Positions 34,448 through 42,466 of a DNA stretch of 64,000 bases are shown here, one piece after another. Origin of the DNA: Afipia sp. OHSU_II-C1 (GTDB lineage: Bacteria > Pseudomonadota > Alphaproteobacteria > Rhizobiales > Xanthobacteraceae); NCBI RefSeq assembly GCF_000497575.1, contig NZ_APJI01000006.1, positions 332,001 through 396,000 of the forward strand, in the 5' to 3' direction. A program made the position numbers and the translations under genes. Below the pieces are notes generated by a model, which did no database searches, had not been told where the DNA came from, and saw nothing but the letters and a program-made list of their open reading frames with translations. Each line of letters begins with the position of its first letter. Position 1 is the first letter of the stretch.

Positions 34448-35176
34448 ATGCATCGCATATTTCAAGACTTCATTGATCATCTTTCGAGCGCTGAAGATCA
34501 AGCAGAGCTTTCGGGAGCCATGGCCGTCACAGCCGCGGCTCTCGACCTGTCTTGCTTTGCGTACCTCGCGCTACCGCAAAAGCTCGATGGGACACCCCGT
34601 CTTATGTCGACATACCCAAAGGAGTGGACTTCACACTACCTAAGGAGCCACTACGAACGGATCGATCCGGTTATCATGCAGGCGCTACGGGACACCGAGC
34701 CGTTTCGCTGGGGAATCGGATCGACCGAACGATATCTTTCGCCGGCACAGAAGCGGTTGCTGGACGAAGCCTCCCAATATGGCATTCGGCTAGGATTCAC
34801 CGTTCCTATCCATGACGGACACGGCCCCGTTGCCGCCGTCACCTTTGCCGGCAACCAACGGGAAGCTCAATTCGAACGCTTCGTCACGTCGAACCCTCGA
34901 ATGCTTCAGTTGATGGCGATGTTCTTCCACTCACACGTTCGCCGCAAACTCGCGAGCGATCTTCGTGTTGATGGAGCAGCTTTGTCCGCCCGCGAGTTCG
35001 AATGTCTGGAGTGGGCCGCCCGCGGCAAGAGCGCTTGGGACATCGGACGCATTCTGGGAATATCGCATCACACTGCTATCTCTTACCTGAACAACGCGAA
35101 AGCAAAATTGGGAGTGCGAACCGTTGTTCAAGCGGCACTACGCGTGGCCGCTGCCAAACGAGAACAGCAAAACTAA
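34448..35176 (+). CDS. traR: LuxR/TraR-family quorum-sensing regulator
   Basis: A 242-residue protein with an N-terminal autoinducer-binding domain (conserved W/Y/D positions in YPKEWTSHYLRSHYERIDPVI and FRWG) and a C-terminal LuxR helix-turn-helix (LSAREFECLEWAARGKSAWDIGRILGISHHTAISYLNNAKAKLGV). With the LuxI gene directly behind it and the trb operon next door, it probably controls transfer of the element, as TraR does on Ti plasmids and symbiosis ICEs. The name traR is given by analogy. Confidence 0.88.
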   Translation: MHRIFQDFIDHLSSAEDQAELSGAMAVTAAALDLSCFAYLALPQKLDGTPRLMSTYPKEWTSHYLRSHYERIDPVIMQALRDTEPFRWGIGSTERYLSPAQKRLLDEASQYGIRLGFTVPIHDGHGPVAAVTFAGNQREAQFERFVTSNPRMLQLMAMFFHSHVRRKLASDLRVDGAALSAREFECLEWAARGKSAWDIGRILGISHHTAISYLNNAKAKLGVRTVVQAALRVAAAKREQQN

Positions 35177-35257
35177 GGCGAACTCCTCCCACAACTAGGG
35201 GTGATGCTTCTTAGCGTAACTTCGCCTCAAAGAATCATGGCAACCTTGGAGGATGTC

Positions 35258-35887
35258 ATGATTCAGCTCATCACGGAGCCTTGGTACGGCGAATTCTCCC
35301 ATACGCTCTTTGCAATACACCAACTACGACATCGCGTCTTCAAGGTCCGGATGGACTGGGACGTTCAAATTAGCGGCGACATGGAAGTTGACAAGTTCGA
35401 CTCGTTGCATCCGGCATACCTCGCCCAACTCTCGGACGACGGCCGGGTACAAGGCTGCGTCCGCCTGCTTCCAACCAAGGGACCGACGATGCTCCGCGAC
35501 ACATTTCCCGCGCTTCTGAATGGTCAGCCGATGCCCATGAGTCCGCAGATATGGGAAAGCAGCCGCTTTGCGATCGACGCTAGACTCGACACACCAAAAG
35601 GAGAACACGGAATAGCTTGTGCCACCTACGAGTTGTTTGCTGGCATGGTGGAATTTGGGCTTTCGCGGCATCTGAGCGATATTGTTACCGTTACCGACGC
35701 CCGAATGGAAAGGATCCTGCGGCGCGCTGGGTGGCCGCTACGTCGAATCGGCGCTCCCTCTAAGATTGGGAACACTCTCGCCGTCGCTGGATATCTGGAT
35801 ATCTCCAGTGCGGCGCTCGCGAAACTCCGTGGGGCAGGCGGACTTTCCGGGCCAGTGCTCTGGGCGCCTGTATTGCGCGTCGCCTAG
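35258..35887 (+). CDS. traI: LuxI/TraI-family acyl-homoserine-lactone synthase
   Basis: A synthase of 209 residues from the ATG at 35258, with GGAGG before it. With this start the LuxI invariant residues fall on the canonical numbers: Arg24, Phe28, Trp34, Asp45, Asp48 and Arg69, followed by WESSRFAID, supporting both start and activity. A longer frame from 35201 is less likely. The acyl chain of the product cannot be predicted. It shares a transcription unit with the LuxR gene 81 bp upstream. Confidence 0.9.
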   Translation: MIQLITEPWYGEFSHTLFAIHQLRHRVFKVRMDWDVQISGDMEVDKFDSLHPAYLAQLSDDGRVQGCVRLLPTKGPTMLRDTFPALLNGQPMPMSPQIWESSRFAIDARLDTPKGEHGIACATYELFAGMVEFGLSRHLSDIVTVTDARMERILRRAGWPLRRIGAPSKIGNTLAVAGYLDISSAALAKLRGAGGLSGPVLWAPVLRVA

Positions 35888-35943
35888 AACGGTCGCACAG
35901 CGGACCCCTGGGACGCAGTTTCGCCTACTGACGGGCTACAGGC

Positions 35944-36903
35944 ATGATGGAAATCAACAACATTGACAACCAGCAGCGCACGACCGGAATGCCCGTCATC
36001 GGCCTGCGCCTGCTTCGGTTTGCAGTCGTTGCCAACGACTGTGGAAGTCTTCGGCAAGCCGCTGAATTACTTTCCATTCCACATTCTGTCGTGAGCCGCT
36101 CCATTGGCCAACTCGAGCGCCTAGTCGGGACCAGCTTGTTTGAGCGGTCGACCGCGGGAGTCCAGCCAACACTTGCTGGTAAAGTAGTCGTGCGGATCGC
36201 AAGAATGGTGCTGGAGCAGGTTGATACACTCGTTGCAACCGGCAGATCAATTGGTCGTGGCGAAACTGGCCACCTTTCGGTCGGCTTCTGCACGTCGATT
36301 TCAGCAGGCAATCTGCGGACTACCCTCCTCGACTTTAGAACGAGATTTCCTCGGATCGAACTCGCTATAGCCGAACGGCCGCGCACTTTGCTTATGAACG
36401 CGCTCCGGAGCGGAACACTCGACGTTCTCATCGTTACGAGCGACACGCCATCATCGGACAACAAGACGCTCAGGGTCTGGAGCGAACGCGTCCTCGTTGC
36501 ATTGCCTGAGGATCACCCTTTGGCGGCGCGCGACGCGGTTTATTGGACCGATCTTCGCGACGAAACCGTACTACTAAGCCATCACGATTCCAGCCGCGAG
36601 TTTGAAGATCTCATCATATCGAAATTTGTATCTACGGACGATCGGCCCAAGATCGACCGACACGACGTCAGCCGAAGCATGATCAAGGGTCTCGTCAGTA
36701 TGAAACTAGGCATTAGCCTCGTCATGGAGTCCGATATGGGCGCGAGTTTCGCCGGACTGAAATATCGCGAACTACGGGACGGGACAGGATCAAGCCATAT
36801 CGGCTTTTCTGCACACTGGTGCGCTGACAACGAGAATCCAGCCCTCAACCGCTTTCTCGAAATGCTGGCGGAGCGCTATTCCTCCCCATCTCTCGGCGAT
36901 TGA
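35944..36903 (+). CDS. LysR-family transcriptional regulator
   Basis: A 319-residue LysR protein: winged helix-turn-helix near the N-terminus (LLRFAVVANDCGSLRQAAELLSIPHSVVSRSIGQLERLVGTSLFER), then a periplasmic-binding-protein-like effector domain (GHLSVGFCTSISAGNL...). Its 3' end overlaps the convergent DUF2274 gene by 28 bp. A LysR gene beside trbI/DUF2274 is a recurrent arrangement in ICEs, and it may control transfer or the adjacent quorum-sensing genes. Its ligand is unknown. Confidence 0.88.
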   Translation: MMEINNIDNQQRTTGMPVIGLRLLRFAVVANDCGSLRQAAELLSIPHSVVSRSIGQLERLVGTSLFERSTAGVQPTLAGKVVVRIARMVLEQVDTLVATGRSIGRGETGHLSVGFCTSISAGNLRTTLLDFRTRFPRIELAIAERPRTLLMNALRSGTLDVLIVTSDTPSSDNKTLRVWSERVLVALPEDHPLAARDAVYWTDLRDETVLLSHHDSSREFEDLIISKFVSTDDRPKIDRHDVSRSMIKGLVSMKLGISLVMESDMGASFAGLKYRELRDGTGSSHIGFSAHWCADNENPALNRFLEMLAERYSSPSLGD

Positions 36904-37127
36904 CACGCGCGTCGTAGACGGGCGAATCCTCGGTCAGCCGCCATGAACCGCGCCAGCATCGGCGCGATCAATTTTGTTGGATCGGCGCGCTGACCCGTTT
37001 CACGCGCGATTGCCTCCGCGTACGCAGCAAGGTCCCGGTGGACGGATGCAGGCAACTCCGCGGTCACCTTCACCGGCTTGTCGTCTGGGACGGCGGCGAT
37101 CTTCAGCTTCGTCATTGAGGTTGTCAT
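36876..37127 (-). CDS. DUF2274 protein, last gene of the trb operon
   Basis: An 83-residue protein with the DUF2274 pattern: KIAAVPDDKPVKVTAELPASVHRDLAAYAEAIARETGQ then DPTKLIAPMLARFMAADRGF. The start ATG at 37127 overlaps the trbI stop (ATGA); Met5 is an alternative. The fold suggests a ribbon-helix-helix-like DNA-binding protein, but the role is unknown. Two decayed copies of its 3' half occur at 3138-3560. Confidence 0.85.
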   Translation of the reverse strand: MTTSMTKLKIAAVPDDKPVKVTAELPASVHRDLAAYAEAIARETGQRADPTKLIAPMLARFMAADRGFARLRRACQSPRDGEE

Positions 37128-38335
37128 CCTGTGTAAGGCTCGAGGCGGAGATCCCGGTTGACGATGACACGAACCGGAAAACCCGGGCGGATCGTCAGGG
37201 TCGGCTGGATGTTGAGACTGCGCCGAACCACCTGTTGTCCGGTTTGATTCAGTGAGTCCGAGGCGCCGTGTCGCAAGGCCTGGATAATTGCGCTGTCGTT
37301 GCTGTTGGTGTCCGAGCCGGCACCCAGTTCGGTCCCGACCGCCAGAAACGTCGATAGGGCCGCAGCCTTGAACAGCTCACCCCAGTGATTGTCGACCTGG
37401 TCTTCGAGGCCTGCATACCCGGCAGCGTCAACGCCAGGCTGCCGCTCGAGAACGATAGAACGTCCGTTCGGCATGATCAGCCGGGTCCAGACGAGCAGGA
37501 CGCGGGACTGGCCGAAAGTGACCTGGCTATCGTAGATGCCGATCAGACGCGCTCCCTGAGGCACAAGCAGAAAGCGGCCGGTCGGGGTATCAAAAACATT
37601 TTCGGTTACCTGCGCTGTAACCTGGCCCGGAAGGTCTGATCGGATCCCGGTGATCAGGGCACCCGGAATGACCGTCCCAGCCTGCACGACATACGGTGAG
37701 GCCGGCCTGGTGATGCGGTCAGGGCTTACCGTGCGACGGTCCACAGAGGCGTTGACGAAGGCAAGCTTCCGGTCCTGACCGTTTTGCACAGATCCATCGT
37801 CGCCGGTGCTCGTTGCGTTCGGTGGCACGACCCGCTCGCTTCCAACAGCCGCAGTCGCGGACGGACGCACTTCTCGTCCATTGGTCGAAGCGAACAGATG
37901 ACTGATGCGGGCTGCTTCGGTCTCCTGATCCCGGCGCTGCTGGTCCGGATCAGCGCCGCTCGTCGGCGACTGGCCTTGAGCGGCAAGGATCGGTCGACCG
38001 AGGTCACCGGGGAGCGGCGGACCAAGCTGCGGGATTGGCTGGCGCGGAACGCCAGCATAGTCCTTCGGCAGGGTCGTAATGCCGTCGGCAACATTGTGAT
38101 GGTCGGTGCTGTAAAGCTCATCGGCCGCCTGATTTCGAGCACGATTGCTCTGAAGTGACCACAACACTGCTCCGCCGATAACAAGCAGGGCAACCGCGCT
38201 CCCGCCAGCCAAGACCTTCCGCGACAACCGCGTCACGCGCGGATGCTCCGCTCTCAAGCGGAAACTTTCGGACTGCTCCGCTTGTGTCTCCGGCGGAACT
38301 GCTTGCTCGTGATCGTTTTCATTCCGGGTGTTCAT
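37124..38335 (-). CDS. trbI: Conjugal transfer protein TrbI (VirB10-like)
   Basis: A 403-residue T4SS channel protein with a cytoplasmic N-terminus, one membrane helix (VLAGGSAVALLVIGGAVLWSLQ), a proline-rich linker and a C-terminal VirB10 domain (SPYVVQAGTVIPGALITGIRSDLPG ... GRFLLVPQGARLIGIYDS). It bridges inner and outer membrane in the mating pore. Start overlaps the trbG stop by 4 bp. Confidence 0.95.
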   Translation of the reverse strand: MNTRNENDHEQAVPPETQAEQSESFRLRAEHPRVTRLSRKVLAGGSAVALLVIGGAVLWSLQSNRARNQAADELYSTDHHNVADGITTLPKDYAGVPRQPIPQLGPPLPGDLGRPILAAQGQSPTSGADPDQQRRDQETEAARISHLFASTNGREVRPSATAAVGSERVVPPNATSTGDDGSVQNGQDRKLAFVNASVDRRTVSPDRITRPASPYVVQAGTVIPGALITGIRSDLPGQVTAQVTENVFDTPTGRFLLVPQGARLIGIYDSQVTFGQSRVLLVWTRLIMPNGRSIVLERQPGVDAAGYAGLEDQVDNHWGELFKAAALSTFLAVGTELGAGSDTNSNDSAIIQALRHGASDSLNQTGQQVVRRSLNIQPTLTIRPGFPVRVIVNRDLRLEPYTG

Positions 38336-39366
38336 GACGACGGTCTCCCGTCGGTCCTGACAATCCTGACCTTCTGCTGGTGCTCACCGCCGAGCCGGAG
38401 TTCGGCGGCCGCAAACAGCCGATCGACGATCAACACATTGCCGTAGGCGCGATAGTTGACGAGTTCTGTCTTGCCGTCTGGGCCGATGACAAAGAGCGGA
38501 GGCATTTCGCCCTGCACGATGCCGAGCGGGAATTCGACGTAGACCTTGCGGCCATCGTCATATGCGGCTAGCGGCCGCCAGGGAGGACTGTCGCCTTCGA
38601 TGGAATAGCGGGAGATACGCTGCGCTGGGTCCGGAAGAACGGGCTTCAGAGCAGCTGAACGCGACCGTTCGCGTACCGTCTCAGGATAGTACCAAGCAAC
38701 GGATGGCATGTACGGCCGCTCGCGAGAGCGGAGCTCAATCAGGTAGGTGCGCCGGTCAGTATTGACCACCAGGTTGGTCTCGATCGAGGCTCGGGTCGGC
38801 TTGACCAGGATATGGACGCGCCGTGTGTCGCCGCTCCCGCTCTCGGTATCGCCCACGACCCAGCGTACGGTATCTCCGGCCGCGATCGGCCCTGATCCCG
38901 TCAAAAGTTCTCCTTCCTCGAGCGCGATATCCGTGATCTGCCCCGGCGCGGCGTAAATCTGATAGAGCGCCCCAGGACTGTAGGCGTAGATTTGCGCTGC
39001 GTTGAAATACCCTCGCTTGCGCGGTTCGACCCGGGCCGCGCTATTTGCTGTCTCAACCCGGCTCACAGGTTCAGCGTCTTCCTTCCCTCCCGACTTGCCG
39101 CCGAGAGCCGGCTTCCAGAGGGGTGGAATGTGAAGCGGTCGCGATCTGTCGTCGAGAGCCACCGGCGTAGCCGGTAACGGAGGCACTTCGGCGTCATAGC
39201 TGATCTCCGGAGGAATGTAGGTCGCGCACCCACCGAGCGCCGAGGAACCAAGCAGGAGAGCAAACAAAACTGCTCGCTTCGCGGTCAAGAACGCGGGCCA
39301 AGTGGGACCGATCCCGCAGTCCGGGGCGGGGCGCTTCGAATAAACGTCAAACGGCGTCTTGGTCAC
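38332..39366 (-). CDS. trbG: Conjugal transfer protein TrbG (VirB9-like)
   Basis: A 344-residue VirB9-type protein with a lipoprotein signal (FALLLGSSALGGC, lipobox Cys), a long linker and the conserved VirB9 core (ALYQIYAAPGQITDIALEEGELL ... VWYYPE-like SVAWYYPETV ... VYVEFPLGI). It forms the outer-membrane ring with TrbI. Confidence 0.95.
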   Translation of the reverse strand: MTKTPFDVYSKRPAPDCGIGPTWPAFLTAKRAVLFALLLGSSALGGCATYIPPEISYDAEVPPLPATPVALDDRSRPLHIPPLWKPALGGKSGGKEDAEPVSRVETANSAARVEPRKRGYFNAAQIYAYSPGALYQIYAAPGQITDIALEEGELLTGSGPIAAGDTVRWVVGDTESGSGDTRRVHILVKPTRASIETNLVVNTDRRTYLIELRSRERPYMPSVAWYYPETVRERSRSAALKPVLPDPAQRISRYSIEGDSPPWRPLAAYDDGRKVYVEFPLGIVQGEMPPLFVIGPDGKTELVNYRAYGNVLIVDRLFAAAELRLGGEHQQKVRIVRTDGRPSS

Positions 39367-40046
39367 TGACTCAACTCCTTTGACCAGTTGATGGCGCGGA
39401 CGTAAACGCCAAGGGGATTCTTGCGCAGGCGTTCGGCATCGCGGGGCATCTCGATCACGATGGTGAGAATTGCGGTCCAGCGTTCGGTCGAGCTCAGCGA
39501 ACCGTTGTCATAGGTGCGCTGGGTCCATGCGACCCGAAAGCTTTCCGACGACGCGCGAATGACGCTCGAGACGTCGACGGAGATTTGCGCCTTACCGAGC
39601 TTGGCAAAGGGGTCATTGTTCCGCGCGTAGTCGTTGAGCGCAGCGGCGCCGCGATCGGTCGTAAAATCATAGGCCCGGAGCCAGTTTTGGCGTAGAACGA
39701 TGCCGTCGGCCGGCAGACCTCTGACATCCTCGATAAAGCGCGCCAGATGGTAGGCGATCTGCGCATCAGTCGGTTGATAGTCGAAGTTGGCCGGCGCAAC
39801 CCTCTGGGCTTGGCCAAGATGGTCGACTTCGACCACCCAGGGCGTGATCGACCCATGGCTTGATTGCCAGACCAACCCACCAGCGAGACCGGCTGACAGT
39901 ATGAGACAACCGAACGCCATCAGCCGCCAGTTTTTGGCTTGCACGCGGGCGGATCCAATGCGTTCGTCCCAAACTTGGGCTGCTTTTTGATAAGGCGTGA
40001 TCGGTTCGGGCATGCGCCCGTAGTGAACTAATGGTCGTTTGATCAT
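39363..40046 (-). CDS. trbF: Conjugal transfer protein TrbF (VirB8-like)
   Basis: A 227-residue VirB8-type protein: ITPYQKAAQVWDERIGSARVQAKNWR before the membrane helix MAFGCLILSAGLAGGLVWQ, then a periplasmic NTF2-like domain. It overlaps trbG by 4 bp. A gap of 100 bp separates it from trbL. Confidence 0.95.
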   Translation of the reverse strand: MIKRPLVHYGRMPEPITPYQKAAQVWDERIGSARVQAKNWRLMAFGCLILSAGLAGGLVWQSSHGSITPWVVEVDHLGQAQRVAPANFDYQPTDAQIAYHLARFIEDVRGLPADGIVLRQNWLRAYDFTTDRGAAALNDYARNNDPFAKLGKAQISVDVSSVIRASSESFRVAWTQRTYDNGSLSSTERWTAILTIVIEMPRDAERLRKNPLGVYVRAINWSKELSQ

Positions 40047-40146
40047 TGATGATTGCCCCTGAGATCAAGTGATCGGCTTTGAGCCGTGTAGTGTCTGGGT
40101 TTGAGGCGCTGCCGCGTGGCGGGTGGCGAAAGTGCGGTGATGCGTC

Positions 40147-41370
40147 TCAGCGCTCTCCTTCGGACAAATCGACGGAGGAGCCGCTGCCACCATGATCGCC
40201 CGAGCGGACGTGACCAGCAGCCGAGGCACCATGCCGAATAGTCTCGGCGCGCTTCATGCGGCGCGCCCAATCGGGCAGCCCTTCGGCCGAAGCGCTTGCG
40301 GCCTGCTCGCCAGCTTGCTCGCCCCCGAAGGCAGCCGCTGCACGACGCAATGGACTCATGGCAGCCGAGCTGCCCGCCTCAGCGACGCCAGCAAGGCCGC
40401 CGCTTCGATAGGCGGCTGACGCTCCCCTTATGACAGCGCCACCACCGCGCGCGGCGCCCGCAATCGCGCCGCCAGCGAGACCAACACCGCCGGCGGCAAG
40501 ACCCGCGCCCGCCGCAACAATGCCACCGGCAGCAAGGCCTGTTCCAACCGCGGCACCGGCACCGAGCTGAGGCCCACCCGACACCAGGCCGTTGGCGATT
40601 CCAGGACCGAAGATGCCCAGGCCAAGCAAGGAGAGCGCCGCAAGGACCAGGGTCATCGCGTCTTCTATGGTCGGCTGATTGCCACCAAAGCCAGCGGTGA
40701 ACTGCGAGAACAAAGTCGAGCCGATGCCGACGATGGCGGCCAGGACCAAGACCTTGATCCCTGAAGAGATGACGTTGCCCAAGACCCGCTCTGCCGCGAA
40801 GGCTGTCTTGCCAAACAACCCAAAGGGAATGAGCACGAAGCCGGCCAGCGTCGTGAGTTTGAACTCGATCAGGGTGACGAAGAGTTGGATCGCCAGAATG
40901 AAGAAGGCGAGCAGCACCACGATCCAGGCAAACAGGAGAACGACGATCTGGACGAAATTCTCGAAGAAACTGATGTAGCCCATCAGATTGGAGATCGAAT
41001 CGAGCAGCGGTCGGCCAGCGTCAAGTCCGACTTGAGCGATCTTTCCCGGCCGAAGGAAGTCCGACGCGGAGAGACTTGCGCCTGATGCTTTTAGCCCAAG
41101 GCCGGCAAAGCTCTCGAAAACGATGCGTGCCAGACTGTTCCAATTACCGATTAGATAGGCAAAGACGCCTACAAAGAGCGTCTTCTTGACGAGGCGCGCG
41201 ACGATGTCTTCGTCCGGCCCCCAACTCCAGAACAACGCAGCAAGCGTGATGTCGATCGCGGCAAGGGTCGTTGCGAGATAGCCGACGTCGCTACCGAGCA
41301 GGCCGAAGCCGTTGTCGATATATCGCGTGAACGTTTCCAGGAATTGGTCGATAATCCCCGTACCCGTCAT
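40147..41370 (-). CDS. trbL: Conjugal transfer protein TrbL (VirB6-like)
   Basis: A 407-residue polytopic protein with hydrophobic segments between residues 25 and 260, a Gly/Ala-rich stretch (GAAVGTGLAAGGIVAAGAG...) and a polar C-terminal tail. It is the VirB6-type inner-membrane channel component. The start overlaps the trbK-like stop by 4 bp. Confidence 0.92.
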   Translation of the reverse strand: MTGTGIIDQFLETFTRYIDNGFGLLGSDVGYLATTLAAIDITLAALFWSWGPDEDIVARLVKKTLFVGVFAYLIGNWNSLARIVFESFAGLGLKASGASLSASDFLRPGKIAQVGLDAGRPLLDSISNLMGYISFFENFVQIVVLLFAWIVVLLAFFILAIQLFVTLIEFKLTTLAGFVLIPFGLFGKTAFAAERVLGNVISSGIKVLVLAAIVGIGSTLFSQFTAGFGGNQPTIEDAMTLVLAALSLLGLGIFGPGIANGLVSGGPQLGAGAAVGTGLAAGGIVAAGAGLAAGGVGLAGGAIAGAARGGGAVIRGASAAYRSGGLAGVAEAGSSAAMSPLRRAAAAFGGEQAGEQAASASAEGLPDWARRMKRAETIRHGASAAGHVRSGDHGGSGSSVDLSEGER

Positions 41371-41738
41371 GGCTTGCTCGCCTCAGGTGTCGCCGGTAGC
41401 AGATATCCCTGCGGGATCCGGCTCTGATCCTTTGGGGCCGGCGCCAACGCAGCGGCGGGTTCTTCTTGGCCACGAACCGCGGCACCAGATTTCTTGGCCA
41501 AGAAGCGTCGCCGGTTTTCGGCCCAGACCTGCCTGCAATGCTGATAACCTGCCGTTTCCTCCGCAGTGACGCTGCGGCAGCGTGCGAGGTCAGAGCTGGT
41601 TGCATCTGTCGTCTGCGCGGCCTTCGGCAGCGCGGGCTGCTCGTCACCACCGCGAAGCTGAATCGTGCAGGCAGTGACGACCAACACGCCGATTGTCGTA
41701 AGCAGCGACAACGCCTTGAATGCCCTTATGTCCGTCAT
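41367..41738 (-). CDS. TrbK-like putative entry-exclusion lipoprotein
   Basis: A 123-residue protein with a signal helix ALSLLTTIGVLVVTAC whose terminal Cys suggests a lipobox, a central DLARCRSVTAEETAGYQHCRQVWAENRRRFL with two cysteines, and a proline/alanine-rich tail. Proteins of this pattern lie between trbJ and trbL and are annotated as alternative TrbK, expected to stop transfer into cells that already hold the element. Confidence 0.82.
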   Translation of the reverse strand: MTDIRAFKALSLLTTIGVLVVTACTIQLRGGDEQPALPKAAQTTDATSSDLARCRSVTAEETAGYQHCRQVWAENRRRFLAKKSGAAVRGQEEPAAALAPAPKDQSRIPQGYLLPATPEASKP

Positions 41739-42466
41739 CAGTGGAACATCTGTACGTTGGATGACTGATAGCCCTGTCCCGGAGTCAGGAACCGACGAAG
41801 CTGTTCTCGTCCCTGATCCTGGGCCGAGGCGCGCTGAGCCGCTTCAAGGCTCTGCGCCCGACCTTGCGCCGTCACGACGGCGGTGAGGTCGGCGAGCTGC
41901 TGCGCGTTCAGCGCGAGAATCTGATTGCCAGCCTGCGTTGCCTGCAGCGCGCCGCTGGCACCCTGGCTTGACGTTACGAGCGCGGATGTCTGGATGCGAT
42001 TGGTGTCGAGGTTGCCAACAATGCCCGCCTGGACGCGAAGCGCGTCTTGCGTTGCGGCATAGGAATTCTGCCAACGTGACTGAGCGTTGGAGATCAGCAA
42101 CTGGTTCGATTGGCTGCTGGTCGCTGGCGCGTAACTTGTCGAGAAGGCATGATCAATCTGCTGAACGTCGTAGGCGATCCGCTGGGCCTGGGCCAGCAAT
42201 TGCTGGGTCCGCTGGATCGATGATTGCAGTTGCTGCAGCGATGAATACGGCAGGCTTGCCAAATTCCTTGCCTGATTGATCAGCATCTGTGCCTCGTTCT
42301 GCAACGAGGTGATCTGATTATTAACCTGCTGGAGCTCCCGCGCGGCCGTCAGGACATTCTGGACGTAGTTGGTGGGGTCAAAGACGATCAGCGCCCGTGC
42401 AGGCACCGTGACGCCAAGCAGCAGCGCGAAGGCGGCCGTGGTCGCCAATAGGCCAAGAGGTCTCAT
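41738..42466 (-). CDS. trbJ: Conjugal transfer protein TrbJ (VirB5-like)
   Basis: A 242-residue secreted protein: signal peptide ending near VPARALIVFDPTNY, then long Gln-rich helices (ARELQQVNNQITSLQNEAQMLINQARNLASLPYSSLQQLQSS) that form a coiled coil, as in pilus-tip VirB5/TrbJ proteins. Overlaps trbE by 4 bp. Confidence 0.93.
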   Translation of the reverse strand: MRPLGLLATTAAFALLLGVTVPARALIVFDPTNYVQNVLTAARELQQVNNQITSLQNEAQMLINQARNLASLPYSSLQQLQSSIQRTQQLLAQAQRIAYDVQQIDHAFSTSYAPATSSQSNQLLISNAQSRWQNSYAATQDALRVQAGIVGNLDTNRIQTSALVTSSQGASGALQATQAGNQILALNAQQLADLTAVVTAQGRAQSLEAAQRASAQDQGREQLRRFLTPGQGYQSSNVQMFH

